Of a stretch of DNA of 64,000 nucleotides, positions 1 through 8,919 are shown one piece after another. The notes beneath the pieces are model-generated. The model saw only the letters and a list, made by a program, of their open reading frames with translations, made no database searches and was not told the DNA's origin. Every line of letters begins with the position of its first letter. Position 1 is the stretch's first letter. A program made the position numbers and the translations under genes. Origin of the DNA: Pseudomonas mangiferae (GTDB lineage: Bacteria; Pseudomonadota; Gammaproteobacteria; Pseudomonadales; Pseudomonadaceae); contig NZ_VJOY01000010.1 of assembly GCF_007109405.1 (NCBI RefSeq), forward strand, positions 153,962 to 217,961. The letters are read 5' to 3'.

Positions 1-916
1 CCGGCGCGCTGATGGCGGCGGTGCCCAGCTTGCCCACCACGATGCCGGCGGCCAGGTTGGCCAGCGCCACCGCCTCGGGCAGGTCGGCGCCGCCGGCGAG
101 GCTGGCGGCCAGGGTGGAGATCACCGTGTCGCCGGCGCCGGTCACGTCGAACACCTCGCGGGCCCGGGCCGGCAGGTGCAGCGGCGGGTGCTCCGGGCGC
201 AGCAGGGTCATGCCGTGCTCGCCGCGGGTCACCAGCAGCGCCTCCAGGTCCAGCTCGCGCATCAGCGCCGCGCCCCGGGCCACCAGGTCCGCCTCGTCGG
301 CGCAACGCCCGACGATGGTCTCGAACTCACTGAGGTTGGGGGTCAGCAGGGTGGCGCCACGGTAGATGGAGAAATCCTTGCCCTTAGGATCGGCCAGCAC
401 CGGGATGCCACGTTCGCGGGCGGCGCGGATCAGCCCCTGGTGATCCCGCAGCGCACCCTTGCCGTAGTCCGACAGCACCAGCACGCGAATGCCGGCGAGC
501 AACGCGTCTACCTCCGCCCGCAACGCCTGGGCGTCGGTGGCGAAGGGCTCTTCGAAATCGATGCGCAACAGCTGCTGGTGGCGGCTCATGACCCGCAGCT
601 TGACGATGGTGGGCTGCCCGGCGATGCGCTGGAAGCAGGCCTTGACGCCAGCGGCAGCGAGGCTGGCGCCCAGGCTGTCGGCCGCCTCGTCGACCCCGGT
701 GACCCCCACCAGGGTGGCCGGGGCGCCGAGGGCGGCGATGTTCAGCGCGACGTTGGCCGCGCCCCCCGGGCGGTCCTCGATCTGCTCGACCTTGACCACC
801 GGGACCGGCGCCTCCGGGGAGATCCGCGACGTGCCGCCGTGCCAGTAACGGTCGAGCATGACGTCGCCCACCACCAACACGGGGGCTTGATCGTAACGGG
901 GCATGGTCAGCTTCAT
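1..916 (-). CDS. hldE: HldE heptose kinase/adenylyltransferase, N-terminal part (cut by window edge)
   Basis: HldE makes ADP-heptose for the LPS inner core in the cytoplasm. Its first domain phosphorylates heptose 7-phosphate at O-1, and its second (outside the window) adds AMP. About 305 residues are visible, starting at ATG 916 with a GGAG ribosome site. They form a ribokinase-type kinase domain: an N-terminal [10 protein letters not shown] strand, a GGAANVA motif near residues 51-57, and the catalytic GAGD motif at about 260-263 inside DVTGAGDTV. The reading frame is open to the left edge, so the adenylyltransferase domain should continue there. It is the last gene here of the leftward LPS group but has its own leader of about 320 bases. 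Identity is very secure. Confidence 0.95.
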   Translation of the reverse strand, partial: MKLTMPRYDQAPVLVVGDVMLDRYWHGGTSRISPEAPVPVVKVEQIEDRPGGAANVALNIAALGAPATLVGVTGVDEAADSLGASLAAAGVKACFQRIAGQPTIVKLRVMSRHQQLLRIDFEEPFATDAQALRAEVDALLAGIRVLVLSDYGKGALRDHQGLIRAARERGIPVLADPKGKDFSIYRGATLLTPNLSEFETIVGRCADEADLVARGAALMRELDLEALLVTRGEHGMTLLRPEHPPLHLPARAREVFDVTGAGDTVISTLAASLAGGADLPEAVALANLAAGIVVGKLGTAAISAP

Positions 917-1235
917 GGACACTCCGGAGCGGCGAAAAAAACGCCGCGGATCATAGCATCTGGAACGCCGCCGCCGACCCGGAGGCCAGGGGCGCCGTGC
1001 GAAAAGGTGTCGAGGACGGGCCTCGGTCCGACCGGGTCGCCCCGGGCCGGGGTCGCGGCATGCCGGGCGACGCGCGGGCACCGGCTACCAAGACTAGGTT
1101 CTCTACGAAACCTCGTCGAGCGAAGGCCTGGCGAGGCAGAAACAGATGAGGACGCGGCGTCTACGCGCGGTGAATGGCCGTCCAAATCCTTTTTTGAGGA
1201 CGCCTCACCCAGCGCCGGCATTTCTCGTACAGACC
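917..1235. other. Gene-free stretch between dnpA-like gene and hldE
   Basis: These 319 bases have no convincing gene. They hold the hldE promoter candidate and leader hairpin near the hldE end. A short inverted repeat (CCTCG at about 1111 and CGAGG at about 1132) lies further upstream. I see no rho-independent terminator after the dnpA-like gene: the A-run near 1193 is on the wrong side of its small hairpin for a leftward transcript. A small RNA here is possible but unsupported. Confidence 0.4.
929..958 (-). promoter_or_regulatory. Candidate extended -10 promoter and leader hairpin of hldE
   Basis: On the minus strand TGC followed by TATGAT (complement of 950-958) is a good extended -10 element. 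No strong -35 is visible. Just downstream, 929-947 is a perfect inverted repeat, GCGGCG and CGCCGC around seven identical bases (A on the plus strand, T in the transcript). It sits 13 bases before the hldE start codon, next to the ribosome site. The hairpin may modulate hldE translation; that is inference. Confidence 0.4.
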
Positions 1236-2630
1236 CTAGGTCAAGTCCCGCACCCAGAACAACTCGTGGCGGCGCACCGCCTTGCGGAAGAACTCGTCCT
1301 CGCCGGTGGCCGGCCAGCGCCGCCCGCCGAACACCCGCTGGAGCACCCGGCGCAGACGCTGCTTCGCCGGCAACGGCCCCTGCAGGTCGTGCTGCATGGC
1401 CAGGGCCATGGCCTTGTCCAGGCGGGCGTCGCGGTCCAGCAGCGGGCTCCACAGGCGATCGGCCGGCAGCGGGGTGAACACCGGCGGCAGAGCGACGCCG
1501 GCCTCCGCCGGGCCCATGGGCCAGCGGTCGTTGTCGTACAGGTGGTTGGCGTAGAGCAACAGGGTCGCGGGCTGCCAGGCGCAGTCCTGCACGGCCTGCA
1601 GCAGGGCCTGGGTGGCCGCGATGTGGTCGGGATGGGGGTCCAGCTGCGGGTGGGGCGTCACCACCACCTCGGGGCGAAAATGCTCCAGCAGCGCCGCGAG
1701 GTCGGCCACCAGGTTGCACCAGGTGGGCTGGCCATCCGCGTCCCCCGGCAGGACCAGCGGGTTGCCGCCACGGGCCTCGCAGATGTCGGCGCTGCCCGAT
1801 TCCCGCGAACCGAAGGGCTGCTCCGGCGCGGCGGCCATGGCCGGCAGCTGCAGGCAGTAGTAGCCCAACTGCACACAACGCTGCGCCGGCACGCCGCCCC
1901 AGAGCGGCACCGCCAGGCTGTCCCAGGTGCGCAGGCGCCCCTTCAGGCGAGCGGCCGCCGCGGCGTCCAGGCCCAGCCGGCGATAGCGCTCGGCCTCCAC
2001 TTCGCCCTGGGTCACGGTCACCACGCTGGCGTCGGCGCAGCGTCCGTAGAGGCCGAAGGCGGCCAGCTCGGCGTCATCCGCATGGGGCGCCAGCACCAGC
2101 ACCCGGCGCTGGCGGTAGTCGGGGTTGGTCATGACGTGGAGGGTCGCCGTTTCCGCCAGGCGGCAGAAGCGGCTGCGCACGCGCAGGGTGCCGGCGTCGA
2201 GGGCCGTGGCCTGGCCGGACAAGTTGAGGTAACGGCGGCCGTCGGCGCCGCGCTCCAGGTCCTGGCGGTCGTCGCCCAGCCACACCTGGGGGTCGAACCA
2301 GCGGCCGAGCCAGCCGGCGCGCACGGTCACCTCCAGGATCAGCGTATCGGCCTCGCCGCAGACGCCGTCCAGCCGCAGGTGGCCGGCTTCGAGGCGGGCC
2401 GCCAGGGTCGGTGTGTCCGCCGGGAAGGCGAAGCGATAGTCCGCATCCGGTGGGTAGAACAGGTGGTCGGCGAACCACACTTCGTGGGCGACGAAGGCCA
2501 GCGCCAGCAGCAGCGGCACCAGCCACCAGGCGACCAGCACCCCCAGCAGGCCGAGAACCACCAGGCCGGCCAGCAGCACCAGGCGCTTGCGCCGGCGGTG
2601 ATGGGCGAGCAGTTGCTGTTTGCGACTCAT
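1236..2630 (-). CDS. dnpA: PIG-L family de-N-acetylase, DnpA-like
   Basis: A 464-residue protein with an N-terminal membrane segment (about 17-50) and a PIG-L/LmbE zinc-hydrolase domain. The zinc motif APHADDAE lies at 181-188 and a second metal and catalytic patch, DPHPDH, at about 331-336. PIG-L enzymes remove N-acetyl groups from sugars. P. aeruginosa DnpA (PA5002, in the LPS core region) is a family member reported to affect fluoroquinolone tolerance. The start is ATG 2630, 19 bases after mig-14 ends, so the two are probably cotranscribed. The frame stays open further upstream, but that part overlaps mig-14. The true substrate is unknown; an LPS-related amino sugar is the natural guess. 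Confidence 0.8.
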   Translation of the reverse strand: MSRKQQLLAHHRRRKRLVLLAGLVVLGLLGVLVAWWLVPLLLALAFVAHEVWFADHLFYPPDADYRFAFPADTPTLAARLEAGHLRLDGVCGEADTLILEVTVRAGWLGRWFDPQVWLGDDRQDLERGADGRRYLNLSGQATALDAGTLRVRSRFCRLAETATLHVMTNPDYRQRRVLVLAPHADDAELAAFGLYGRCADASVVTVTQGEVEAERYRRLGLDAAAAARLKGRLRTWDSLAVPLWGGVPAQRCVQLGYYCLQLPAMAAAPEQPFGSRESGSADICEARGGNPLVLPGDADGQPTWCNLVADLAALLEHFRPEVVVTPHPQLDPHPDHIAATQALLQAVQDCAWQPATLLLYANHLYDNDRWPMGPAEAGVALPPVFTPLPADRLWSPLLDRDARLDKAMALAMQHDLQGPLPAKQRLRRVLQRVFGGRRWPATGEDEFFRKAVRRHELFWVRDLT

Positions 2631-2649
2631 GGCGACCTCCGCAGCCGGC

Positions 2650-3549
2650 TCAGACCTGGTAGACCGCCACGCGCCGGCACCAGCGATCCTTGTATTCACG
2701 GTCCGCGCGGCCGAAGGAATAGCGCAACGGCTTGCCCACCGCCCGGGCCTCGGCCCAGGCGTCCTGGGTGTTGACGAAGCTGAGCACGCTGCCGGGGCTG
2801 AAGGCGCGGTTGACCGGGTCGACGCCGCCGTTGATGTACTCCAGGCTGATCCAGCGGGGCGCCTCGACACGGTACAGCACCTGGATCGCCACCGGCTCGT
2901 CGTTGAGGTAGATCAGCGAGCCGGTCATGAATTCCCGCAGCAGGCCGAAGACCTCCTCCAGGCGCGCCTTGCCGGGGGCCTCGAAGCCCCAGCGGCGCTG
3001 GAACAGGTCGGCGTAGATCGTCGCCTGCTCGGCCGGGCCCAGCGTGGCCATGGGCTGGATCGCCCCGCCCGCCTCTTCCAGCAGGCGCTGCTCGCGGCGC
3101 TGGTTGTAGCGGAATTTCTTGCTGTAGTCCTCCGGCTCCCGGGCCAGGGCCAGCCCCTCGGGCTGCACCCGCAGGGTCTCGACGCTGGCGGCGTTGAGCT
3201 CGGACACGTAGCGCATGCGCTGGCGCACCGGCAAACGCTCGCCCTCGGCCACCGGCAGGATCACCTCGGCATTGCCCAGGTCGAACAGGCCCCGCCGGCC
3301 GCGGCGCTTGAGCACGTCCTTGGACAGCGCCAGGTGACGGCCCCAGACCGGCAGCGCCCCGCGCACCTCGCCGTCCCGCAGCCAGCCCAGGTAGCGCACC
3401 GGGATGCCCGCCAGGCCGGCGAGGCGCTCCACCACCTGGGGGTGGGTGGCGACGCTGCCGCCGAAGCGGGCCCAGGCGGCGGCGTAGTCGGCGGCGTCGA
3501 TGGGCGTCCAGCCGCGCTCGCGCCAGGCGCGCAGCACGTCGGGGATCAA
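2650..3549 (-). CDS. mig-14: Mig-14 family protein (GNAT-like fold)
   Basis: A 299-residue cytoplasmic protein matching the Mig-14 family, with a FemAB/GNAT-like layout and the motif LSKDVLKRRGRRGLFDLGNA. In Salmonella Mig-14 contributes to antimicrobial peptide resistance, and the P. aeruginosa homologue sits in the LPS core cluster. The start is TTG 3549, which overlaps the msbA stop (TTGA), so translation is probably coupled to msbA. An alternative start would have to lie inside msbA. The biochemical reaction of the family is not established. The dnpA-like gene follows directly. Confidence 0.8.
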   Translation of the reverse strand: MIPDVLRAWRERGWTPIDAADYAAAWARFGGSVATHPQVVERLAGLAGIPVRYLGWLRDGEVRGALPVWGRHLALSKDVLKRRGRRGLFDLGNAEVILPVAEGERLPVRQRMRYVSELNAASVETLRVQPEGLALAREPEDYSKKFRYNQRREQRLLEEAGGAIQPMATLGPAEQATIYADLFQRRWGFEAPGKARLEEVFGLLREFMTGSLIYLNDEPVAIQVLYRVEAPRWISLEYINGGVDPVNRAFSPGSVLSFVNTQDAWAEARAVGKPLRYSFGRADREYKDRWCRRVAVYQV

Positions 3550-5336
3550 ACGCTCGGCTCCAGCCCGGCGTCCTCGTGACGCTCTTCGAACTGCTTGGCG
3601 TGCAGGCGCGCGTAGTAGCCGTTGCGCGCCAGCAGTTCGCGGTGGGTGCCGCGCTCGACAATGCGCCCCTGATCCATCACCAGGATCAGGTCGGCCTTCT
3701 CGATGGTGGTGAGGCGGTGGGCGATCACCAGGGTGGTACGGCCCTTCATCACTTCGTCCAGGGCCGCCTGGATGTGCCGTTCGGACTCGGTGTCCAGGGC
3801 CGAGGTGGCCTCGTCGAGGATCAGCAGCGGGGCATCCTTGAGCAACGCCCGGGCGATGGCCAGGCGCTGGCGCTGGCCGCCGGAGAGCAGCACGCCGTTC
3901 TCCCCTACCAGGGTGCGATACCCCTGGGGCAGGCGCTCGATGAACTCGTCGGCGTAGGCCGCCGCGGTGGCCCGGCGCACGGCCTCGTCGGGAGCGCCCG
4001 CCAGGTCGCCGTAGGCGATGTTGTTGGTCACCGTGTCGTTGAACAGGGTCACGTGCTGGGTCACCAGGGCGATGTGCCGGCGCAGGTTGCGCAGGGTGAA
4101 GTCCTGCACGTCCACGTCGTCCAGCAGGATCTGCCCGGTGTCATGGCGGTAGAAGCGCGGGATCAGGTTGGCCAGGGTCGACTTGCCGCTGCCGGAGCGG
4201 CCCACCAGGGCCACCATCTGCCCCGGCTCGGCGACGAAGGAGATGTTCTCCAGCACCGGCTTCTCGCTGCCCGGGTAGCGGAAGGTCAGGTCGTTGACCT
4301 CCAGCCGGCCGTTGAGGGCGTCCCGCTCGACCCGCCCGAGGTCGGGCTCGGGCTCGCTGTCCAGCTGCTCGAAGATGCTCTCGGCGCCGGCCACGCCCTT
4401 CTGGATGGTGGCGCTCACTTCCGACAGCTGGCGGATCGGCTTGGGCAGCAGGCCGGCGGCGGTGATGTAGGCGATCAGCGCACCGGGGGTGGCGTCGCCG
4501 CGCATGTACAGCACCAGGTACATCAGCACCGCCATGCCGATGTAGATCACCAGCTGCAGCATCGGCGTGTAGATGGACTGGGTGCGGGTCATGGCCAGGC
4601 TGCGATTCATGTTGTCGGCGCTGGCGTCGTGGAAGCGCTGTTGTTCGTAACGTTCGCCACCGAAACTGCGGACCACGCGGTAGCCCTGGATGGCCTCGGA
4701 GGCGACGTGGGTGACGTCCCCCATGGCCACCTGGATCTTCTTGCTCTGCTTGCGGAACTTGCGGCTGGCGGTGGTCACCATCAGCGCGACGATGGGCAGG
4801 ATCGCCACCATCACCAGGGTCAGGCGCCAGTTCATCATCAGCAGGTAGCCGAACAGGAAGATCACCGTCATGCCTTCGCGGATCACCACCTTGATGGCGT
4901 CGGTGGCGGCGCCGGTGACCATGGTCACGTTGTAGGTGATGCGGGAGATCAGGTGGCCGGAGTTGGTGTTGTCGAAGTAGCGGTTGGGCAGGGTGAGCAT
5001 GTTGTCGAACAGCTCGCAGCGCAGGTCGTGCACCACCCCGCGCGCCACCTTGGCCAGGTAATAGTTACCGAGAAATGAACCTATGCCCTGGTAGATGGCA
5101 ATGAGTACAATCAGCAGCGGCACGCCGACCACCAGCGGTATGCCCAGCAGCATCGCGTCCTTGGGTTGCTGCAGACCATCGAGAAAATACTTCAGCATGT
5201 CGGCCAGCATCGGCTGGCTGGAGGCAAACAGCAGGAATCCCAGGATGCTGATGGCGAAGGGAATCCAGTACGGTAGAACGTATTTCAGCAATCGCAGGTA
5301 GATCTTCATACTGGATTGCTGGGCGGAATTGGCCAT
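3546..5336 (-). CDS. msbA: MsbA lipid A export ABC transporter
   Basis: A 596-residue half-transporter that flips lipid A-core across the inner membrane, working as a homodimer. An N-terminal six-helix exporter domain (about 15-320) is fused to an ATPase domain (about 345-590). Visible motifs are Walker A GRSGSGKST at 379-387, signature LSGGQ at 484-488, Walker B LLILDEA at 504-510 and the switch His at 540. ATG 5336 has a GAGG ribosome site 7 bases upstream. It diverges from a kinase-like gene 35 bases away and overlaps mig-14 downstream. Length and motifs match the family. Confidence 0.96.
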   Translation of the reverse strand: MANSAQQSSMKIYLRLLKYVLPYWIPFAISILGFLLFASSQPMLADMLKYFLDGLQQPKDAMLLGIPLVVGVPLLIVLIAIYQGIGSFLGNYYLAKVARGVVHDLRCELFDNMLTLPNRYFDNTNSGHLISRITYNVTMVTGAATDAIKVVIREGMTVIFLFGYLLMMNWRLTLVMVAILPIVALMVTTASRKFRKQSKKIQVAMGDVTHVASEAIQGYRVVRSFGGERYEQQRFHDASADNMNRSLAMTRTQSIYTPMLQLVIYIGMAVLMYLVLYMRGDATPGALIAYITAAGLLPKPIRQLSEVSATIQKGVAGAESIFEQLDSEPEPDLGRVERDALNGRLEVNDLTFRYPGSEKPVLENISFVAEPGQMVALVGRSGSGKSTLANLIPRFYRHDTGQILLDDVDVQDFTLRNLRRHIALVTQHVTLFNDTVTNNIAYGDLAGAPDEAVRRATAAAYADEFIERLPQGYRTLVGENGVLLSGGQRQRLAIARALLKDAPLLILDEATSALDTESERHIQAALDEVMKGRTTLVIAHRLTTIEKADLILVMDQGRIVERGTHRELLARNGYYARLHAKQFEERHEDAGLEPSV

Positions 5337-5371
5337 TCGGCGAGCCTCGTACGACTGGCTAGAGAGACAAG

Positions 5372-5986
5372 ATGCGGATTGTAACAGCGAACGAATTACA
5401 AGACTGGCTGAGCCAGGGAGAGCTGCTGGAAAAAGACAGCCTCGGACCGAAGGTGGTGAAGCTGGCCAGCGGCGAGCTGTTGAAGATCTTCCGCGCCCGG
5501 GGCAACCGCCTGCTCAACCGCCTGCGCCCGGCCGCGTGTCGCTTCCAGGCCCACGCCGAGCGCCTGCAGGCCCTGGGCATACACACCCCGCGGGTCATCG
5601 ACTGCTACTGGCTGGACCGTCCCCAGGCGGTCAGCGCCTGCCTCTACCACCCGCTGGTGGGCCAGCCGCTGGATACCCTGTTCCGCCACAGCCGCGCCGA
5701 CTTCGACCAGCAGGTACCGGCCCTGGCGCGCTACATCCTGGAGCTGCACCGCCGCGGCATCTACTTCCGCTCGCTGCACCTGGGCAACATCCTGCTGACC
5801 CCGGTCGGCGAGTTCGGCCTGATCGACTTCCTCGACATCCGCTTCAAGGGGCGCCCCCTGGGCCGGCCGCTGGTGCAGCGCAATTTCGAGCACCTGCGCA
5901 GCTACCTGCAGCGGCGCAAGGTGGAGGATTTCCCCTGGGAGCGGCTGATGCGCTGCTACGCCGAGGCCAGCAGCGCGTCCAGCTGA
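5372..5986 (+). CDS. Kinase-fold LPS core protein lacking the catalytic Asp (PA4998-like)
   Basis: A 204-residue protein of the LPS kinase/InaA type, often annotated as a toluene tolerance protein. The catalytic-loop region reads FRSLHLGN at 132-139, so the usual HRD triad is F-R-S and the catalytic Asp is Ser134. Asn139 and the metal-binding Asp152 (LIDF) are kept. It may therefore be a pseudokinase or use altered chemistry. It is the only plus-strand gene in the LPS block and diverges from msbA. Its 3' end overlaps the convergent DUF115-like gene by 31 bases. A related gene lies beside msbA in P. aeruginosa as I recall it. Coding status is secure, function uncertain. Confidence 0.75.
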   Translation: MRIVTANELQDWLSQGELLEKDSLGPKVVKLASGELLKIFRARGNRLLNRLRPAACRFQAHAERLQALGIHTPRVIDCYWLDRPQAVSACLYHPLVGQPLDTLFRHSRADFDQQVPALARYILELHRRGIYFRSLHLGNILLTPVGEFGLIDFLDIRFKGRPLGRPLVQRNFEHLRSYLQRRKVEDFPWERLMRCYAEASSASS

Positions 5987-6798
5987 TCGAGGCCGATCTT
6001 CGGCACCAGGCTGTCCGGCAGGCGGCTGCCGGTCGACAGGTTGTAGACCTGGAAGCCCGGCCCGGAAACCCGCCGCGCCATCAGCTCGAAGCTGGGCAGG
6101 ATGTAGTCGGCGTAGTCGTCGTCGATCCGGCTGGGCACCGCGTCCGGCCCCTGCTCGTAGAACCGTCCCGGACCGGGGTTGAGGTCCAGCCCCACCAGGA
6201 ACACCTTGTCGAACCCCAGATGATGGGCCAGCTGCAGGCCCGCATAGGGAATCGTGCGGCTACCGAAGTAACCCTTGCCGAGGTTGCGGCTGAAGCCGAT
6301 GCGGTTGGGCTTCTGCCGGAACAGCGAGAACCCGCACTCGATGTCCGGGTCGTTGCGCACTTGCCAGGCGTAGCGGCGGTTGGACAGCGGCTCGCCCTCC
6401 AGGGGCCGGTTGACCCGCTGCATCAGGTGCACCTCGCGCCCGTCCAGGCACTCGGGGGCGAGTCCCAGCAGGGTCTTCAGGGCATCCAGGCCGAGGCCGG
6501 CACGCTCCGCCAGGCTCACGCCCTGGATCGCCAGGGGCAGGCGGTCGAGGACAAAGCCGCGGTCGTCGCAGAGGTAGAACAGCGGGCGGATGCCCAGCTC
6601 GGCGAAGCGCACGATGGAACCGTTCACCGCCATCATCGGCAGGTGCCGGTAGCGGTCCAGGGGAAAGCCGGCGGCGGACGGCCCCGAGGCGAAGATGATC
6701 ACCGGACCGGAGCGGCTGTGGCGCATGCGGGCGAGGCTCTCGCCCCCGTCAAAGTAACGCTGCAACAGCGGCGAGGCCGCCTGGATCTGCTCATCCAT
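5956..6798 (-). CDS. DUF115/MptE-like LPS biosynthesis protein
   Basis: A 280-residue cytoplasmic protein without signal or membrane segments. Its start region, VIIFASGPSA followed by LPMMAVNGSI, resembles the nucleotide-binding Rossmann strand of the DUF115 (MptE-like) and sialyltransferase-like GT42 families. Near the C-terminus GFDKVFLVGLDLN also fits them. Such proteins occur in polysaccharide and LPS clusters and may transfer an acidic sugar, but I cannot name a substrate. It overlaps waaL by 8 bases upstream and runs into the convergent kinase-like gene downstream. Its place in the core cluster supports a role in core modification. Confidence 0.6.
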   Translation of the reverse strand: MDEQIQAASPLLQRYFDGGESLARMRHSRSGPVIIFASGPSAAGFPLDRYRHLPMMAVNGSIVRFAELGIRPLFYLCDDRGFVLDRLPLAIQGVSLAERAGLGLDALKTLLGLAPECLDGREVHLMQRVNRPLEGEPLSNRRYAWQVRNDPDIECGFSLFRQKPNRIGFSRNLGKGYFGSRTIPYAGLQLAHHLGFDKVFLVGLDLNPGPGRFYEQGPDAVPSRIDDDYADYILPSFELMARRVSGPGFQVYNLSTGSRLPDSLVPKIGLDQLDALLASA

Positions 6799-8146
6799 GG
6801 TCGCCGAATGCCTTCTGTCGGTCCTTGGGCGAAACGAGAACGGCCGGGCAGGCCCCGCTCACGGGACGCTCAGCGGCAAGCGGCGCGGCCCGCTCGGCGA
6901 TGGCCGGCACGGCAGCAGCCAGGCGCGCCTGGCGCTGCAGGGTCAACCAGGCCATGCCGATGAACAGCGGCATCCAGCTGCAGAACCATTCCTCCCGCGG
7001 CTTGACCCAGGGGCCGACGCCGTCGGTGAGCATGGCCAGGCAGGCGAAGCACATCAGCGCGCAGAGCCCACGCGCCACGGGGGTGGCCCGGGCGCGCCAG
7101 AAGCCCCAGAGCGCCAGGACCTGCATCGCCGCCCAGAGTCCCAGGCCCACCGCCCCGAGGCGGATGGCGATGTGCAGGTAGACGTTGTGGGCGTGCTCGA
7201 AGGCCAGGGTGGGGTTGATCACCAGCAGGTAGTCGGTGGCGAAGCCGAGGCCGCGCAGCGGGTGTTGGAGGAACTGGCGCCAGGCCAGGTCGGACAGCTC
7301 GGGGCGGAACGACAGCCCGCGCTGCATCATGAAGTCCGGCCACATCCACAGGGCGAACAGGCCTGCCGCGGAGAACAGCGCGACCCCTACCCCGGCGCGG
7401 GTGTCGCGCCACCACAGGGGAATCAGCAGCACGGTGAGCGCCGCCGCCAGCCAGGGCCCCTTGGACTGGCTCATCACCAGAAACGCCAGGTAGCCGGCGC
7501 CGCTCAGCCAGCAGGCAAGCCGACGCGCCGTGGCGGGCAGCGGCACCTGCTGGCGCAGGCCCACCATCACCACGCCCAGGGCGCCGAACACCTGGGCGGC
7601 GAGGATCGGGTGGTTCAACAGCCCGGTGCCCACCACCCGGTCGCGCCAGCCATGGCCCTGCCAGCCGTAGAAATAGGCCAGCGCCAGCCAGGCACAAAAA
7701 CCCGCCAGCAGGCCCGCCAGGGCCAGGCTGCGCCAGAACAGCACCGGCGACAGGCAGGCCAGGGCCAGCACGGCGTTGGCCGCCAGCAGGATGTAGAAGA
7801 AGATTTTCAGCTCGCCCGCGGGTACCGTCGGCGGCCCCCAGGTCCAGCTCAGGGCCGACCAGGCGGCGAAGGCCAGCAGCAGGATCATCATCGGCTGGCC
7901 CCAGGCCCGCCGCAGCGGGCCATGGCGCACCAGCGCCACCAGCCCGGGAAGCCAGAACAGCGCCATCAGGCCCTGGTGGTAGTGCTTGCTGGACGGCAGC
8001 AGCGGCATCCCCAGCAGCCACCAGAGCAGCCCGGCCGACAGCCACAGGGCCAGCCAGTCGCGGCGCAGGTCCAGCGCGGGGATGGGGAGCGGCGTATCGA
8101 GCGGCAGCGGCTCGGCGATGGCGGGCGGCGACGCGCGATTCAGCAC
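6791..8146 (-). CDS. waaL: WaaL O-antigen ligase
   Basis: A predicted 451-residue inner-membrane protein with about a dozen hydrophobic helices. A large periplasmic loop contains WRQFLQHPLRGLGF and HAHNVYLHIAIRLGAVG, the Wzy_C/O-antigen-ligase signature with its key His. WaaL joins undecaprenyl-linked O-polysaccharide to lipid A-core in the periplasm. The frame extends to 8638, but that part overlaps the GT25 gene. GTG 8146, 6 bases inside the end of that gene, is the best start and places the first helix about 33 residues in. A C-terminal soluble tail follows the last helix. Family is secure, the exact start less so. Confidence 0.88.
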   Translation of the reverse strand: MLNRASPPAIAEPLPLDTPLPIPALDLRRDWLALWLSAGLLWWLLGMPLLPSSKHYHQGLMALFWLPGLVALVRHGPLRRAWGQPMMILLLAFAAWSALSWTWGPPTVPAGELKIFFYILLAANAVLALACLSPVLFWRSLALAGLLAGFCAWLALAYFYGWQGHGWRDRVVGTGLLNHPILAAQVFGALGVVMVGLRQQVPLPATARRLACWLSGAGYLAFLVMSQSKGPWLAAALTVLLIPLWWRDTRAGVGVALFSAAGLFALWMWPDFMMQRGLSFRPELSDLAWRQFLQHPLRGLGFATDYLLVINPTLAFEHAHNVYLHIAIRLGAVGLGLWAAMQVLALWGFWRARATPVARGLCALMCFACLAMLTDGVGPWVKPREEWFCSWMPLFIGMAWLTLQRQARLAAAVPAIAERAAPLAAERPVSGACPAVLVSPKDRQKAFGDHG

Positions 8147-8883
8147 AGGTGGCTCCAGTAGCGGATCCGGCTCCAGCACCGGACCAGTGCCTTGCGGAAT
8201 TTCAGTTTCGGCTGGCGGCTCACCGCCTCGATGTCGCTCAGGTCGTTCAAGCGCTGGTTGGCCAGGGTCGGGCTGACCATGAAGGTGGCCACCTCGGGCT
8301 GCAGGTTCTCCGAGTAATACCAGTCCAGGGGCAGACCGGAGCGGCTGGCCTCCGCCAGGATTCGCGAGAACAGCCGCGCGTGGACCACGTAGGCGTGGGC
8401 CAGGCGCACCCGGGACACGCGCTTGAGGTTGGCGGAGAAGCGGCTGCGCCGGCCGCCTTTCTTCAGGGTGCCGCCCAGGTACAGCAGGTCCCACTCCACA
8501 CCCTGCAGCTGGCGCTCCACCTGGCGCAGCACCGGCAGGGTATAGGGCTCGAACACGCAGTCGTCCTCGAGGATCAGGGCATACGGCAGGCCGGCTTCCT
8601 GGGCCTGGCGGATCGCCCCCAGGTGGCTCTGCATGCACCCCCAGGTGGCGCGGACCTTGTTCGCCAGGCTCGGGCTGTCGCCGTCGGTGTAACGCAGAAA
8701 CGTGTGCAGGCGGGCCAGTTCGTCGCGCTCGACGATCTCCAGCCCCGGGCGAATCGCCGGGAAGCGGCGCGCGTCGACGATGCCGAAGCGGGCGAACTGC
8801 CGCTGCATCTCGGCCCAGCGGTCGGCGCGGGAATCCAGGTTGATCACGAACACGTGATCGAGGAAGGAAGGTGCACTGCTCAC
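8140..8883 (-). CDS. Glycosyltransferase family 25
   Basis: A 247-residue enzyme of the GT25 family (LPS beta-1,4-galactosyltransferase/LgtB type). It has the N-terminal VFVINLDSRADRW motif, the WGCMQSHLGAI segment and the acidic EDD motif at 106-108 (LILEDDCVFE). GT25 enzymes add hexoses to LPS core in the cytoplasm. The start is GTG 8883, and the gene's end overlaps the predicted WaaL start. The sugar donor and acceptor cannot be read from the sequence; outer-core extension is likely because waaL is adjacent. Confidence 0.82.
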   Translation of the reverse strand: MSSAPSFLDHVFVINLDSRADRWAEMQRQFARFGIVDARRFPAIRPGLEIVERDELARLHTFLRYTDGDSPSLANKVRATWGCMQSHLGAIRQAQEAGLPYALILEDDCVFEPYTLPVLRQVERQLQGVEWDLLYLGGTLKKGGRRSRFSANLKRVSRVRLAHAYVVHARLFSRILAEASRSGLPLDWYYSENLQPEVATFMVSPTLANQRLNDLSDIEAVSRQPKLKFRKALVRCWSRIRYWSHLC

Positions 8884-8919
8884 ACGCCGGTTCTCGCGGG
8901 AAGGGTAGCGGAGGTCATG

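Noticed and set aside
1190..1215. Terminator after the dnpA-like gene
   Set aside because: The small GAGG/CCTC hairpin is followed by A, not T, on the transcribed strand.
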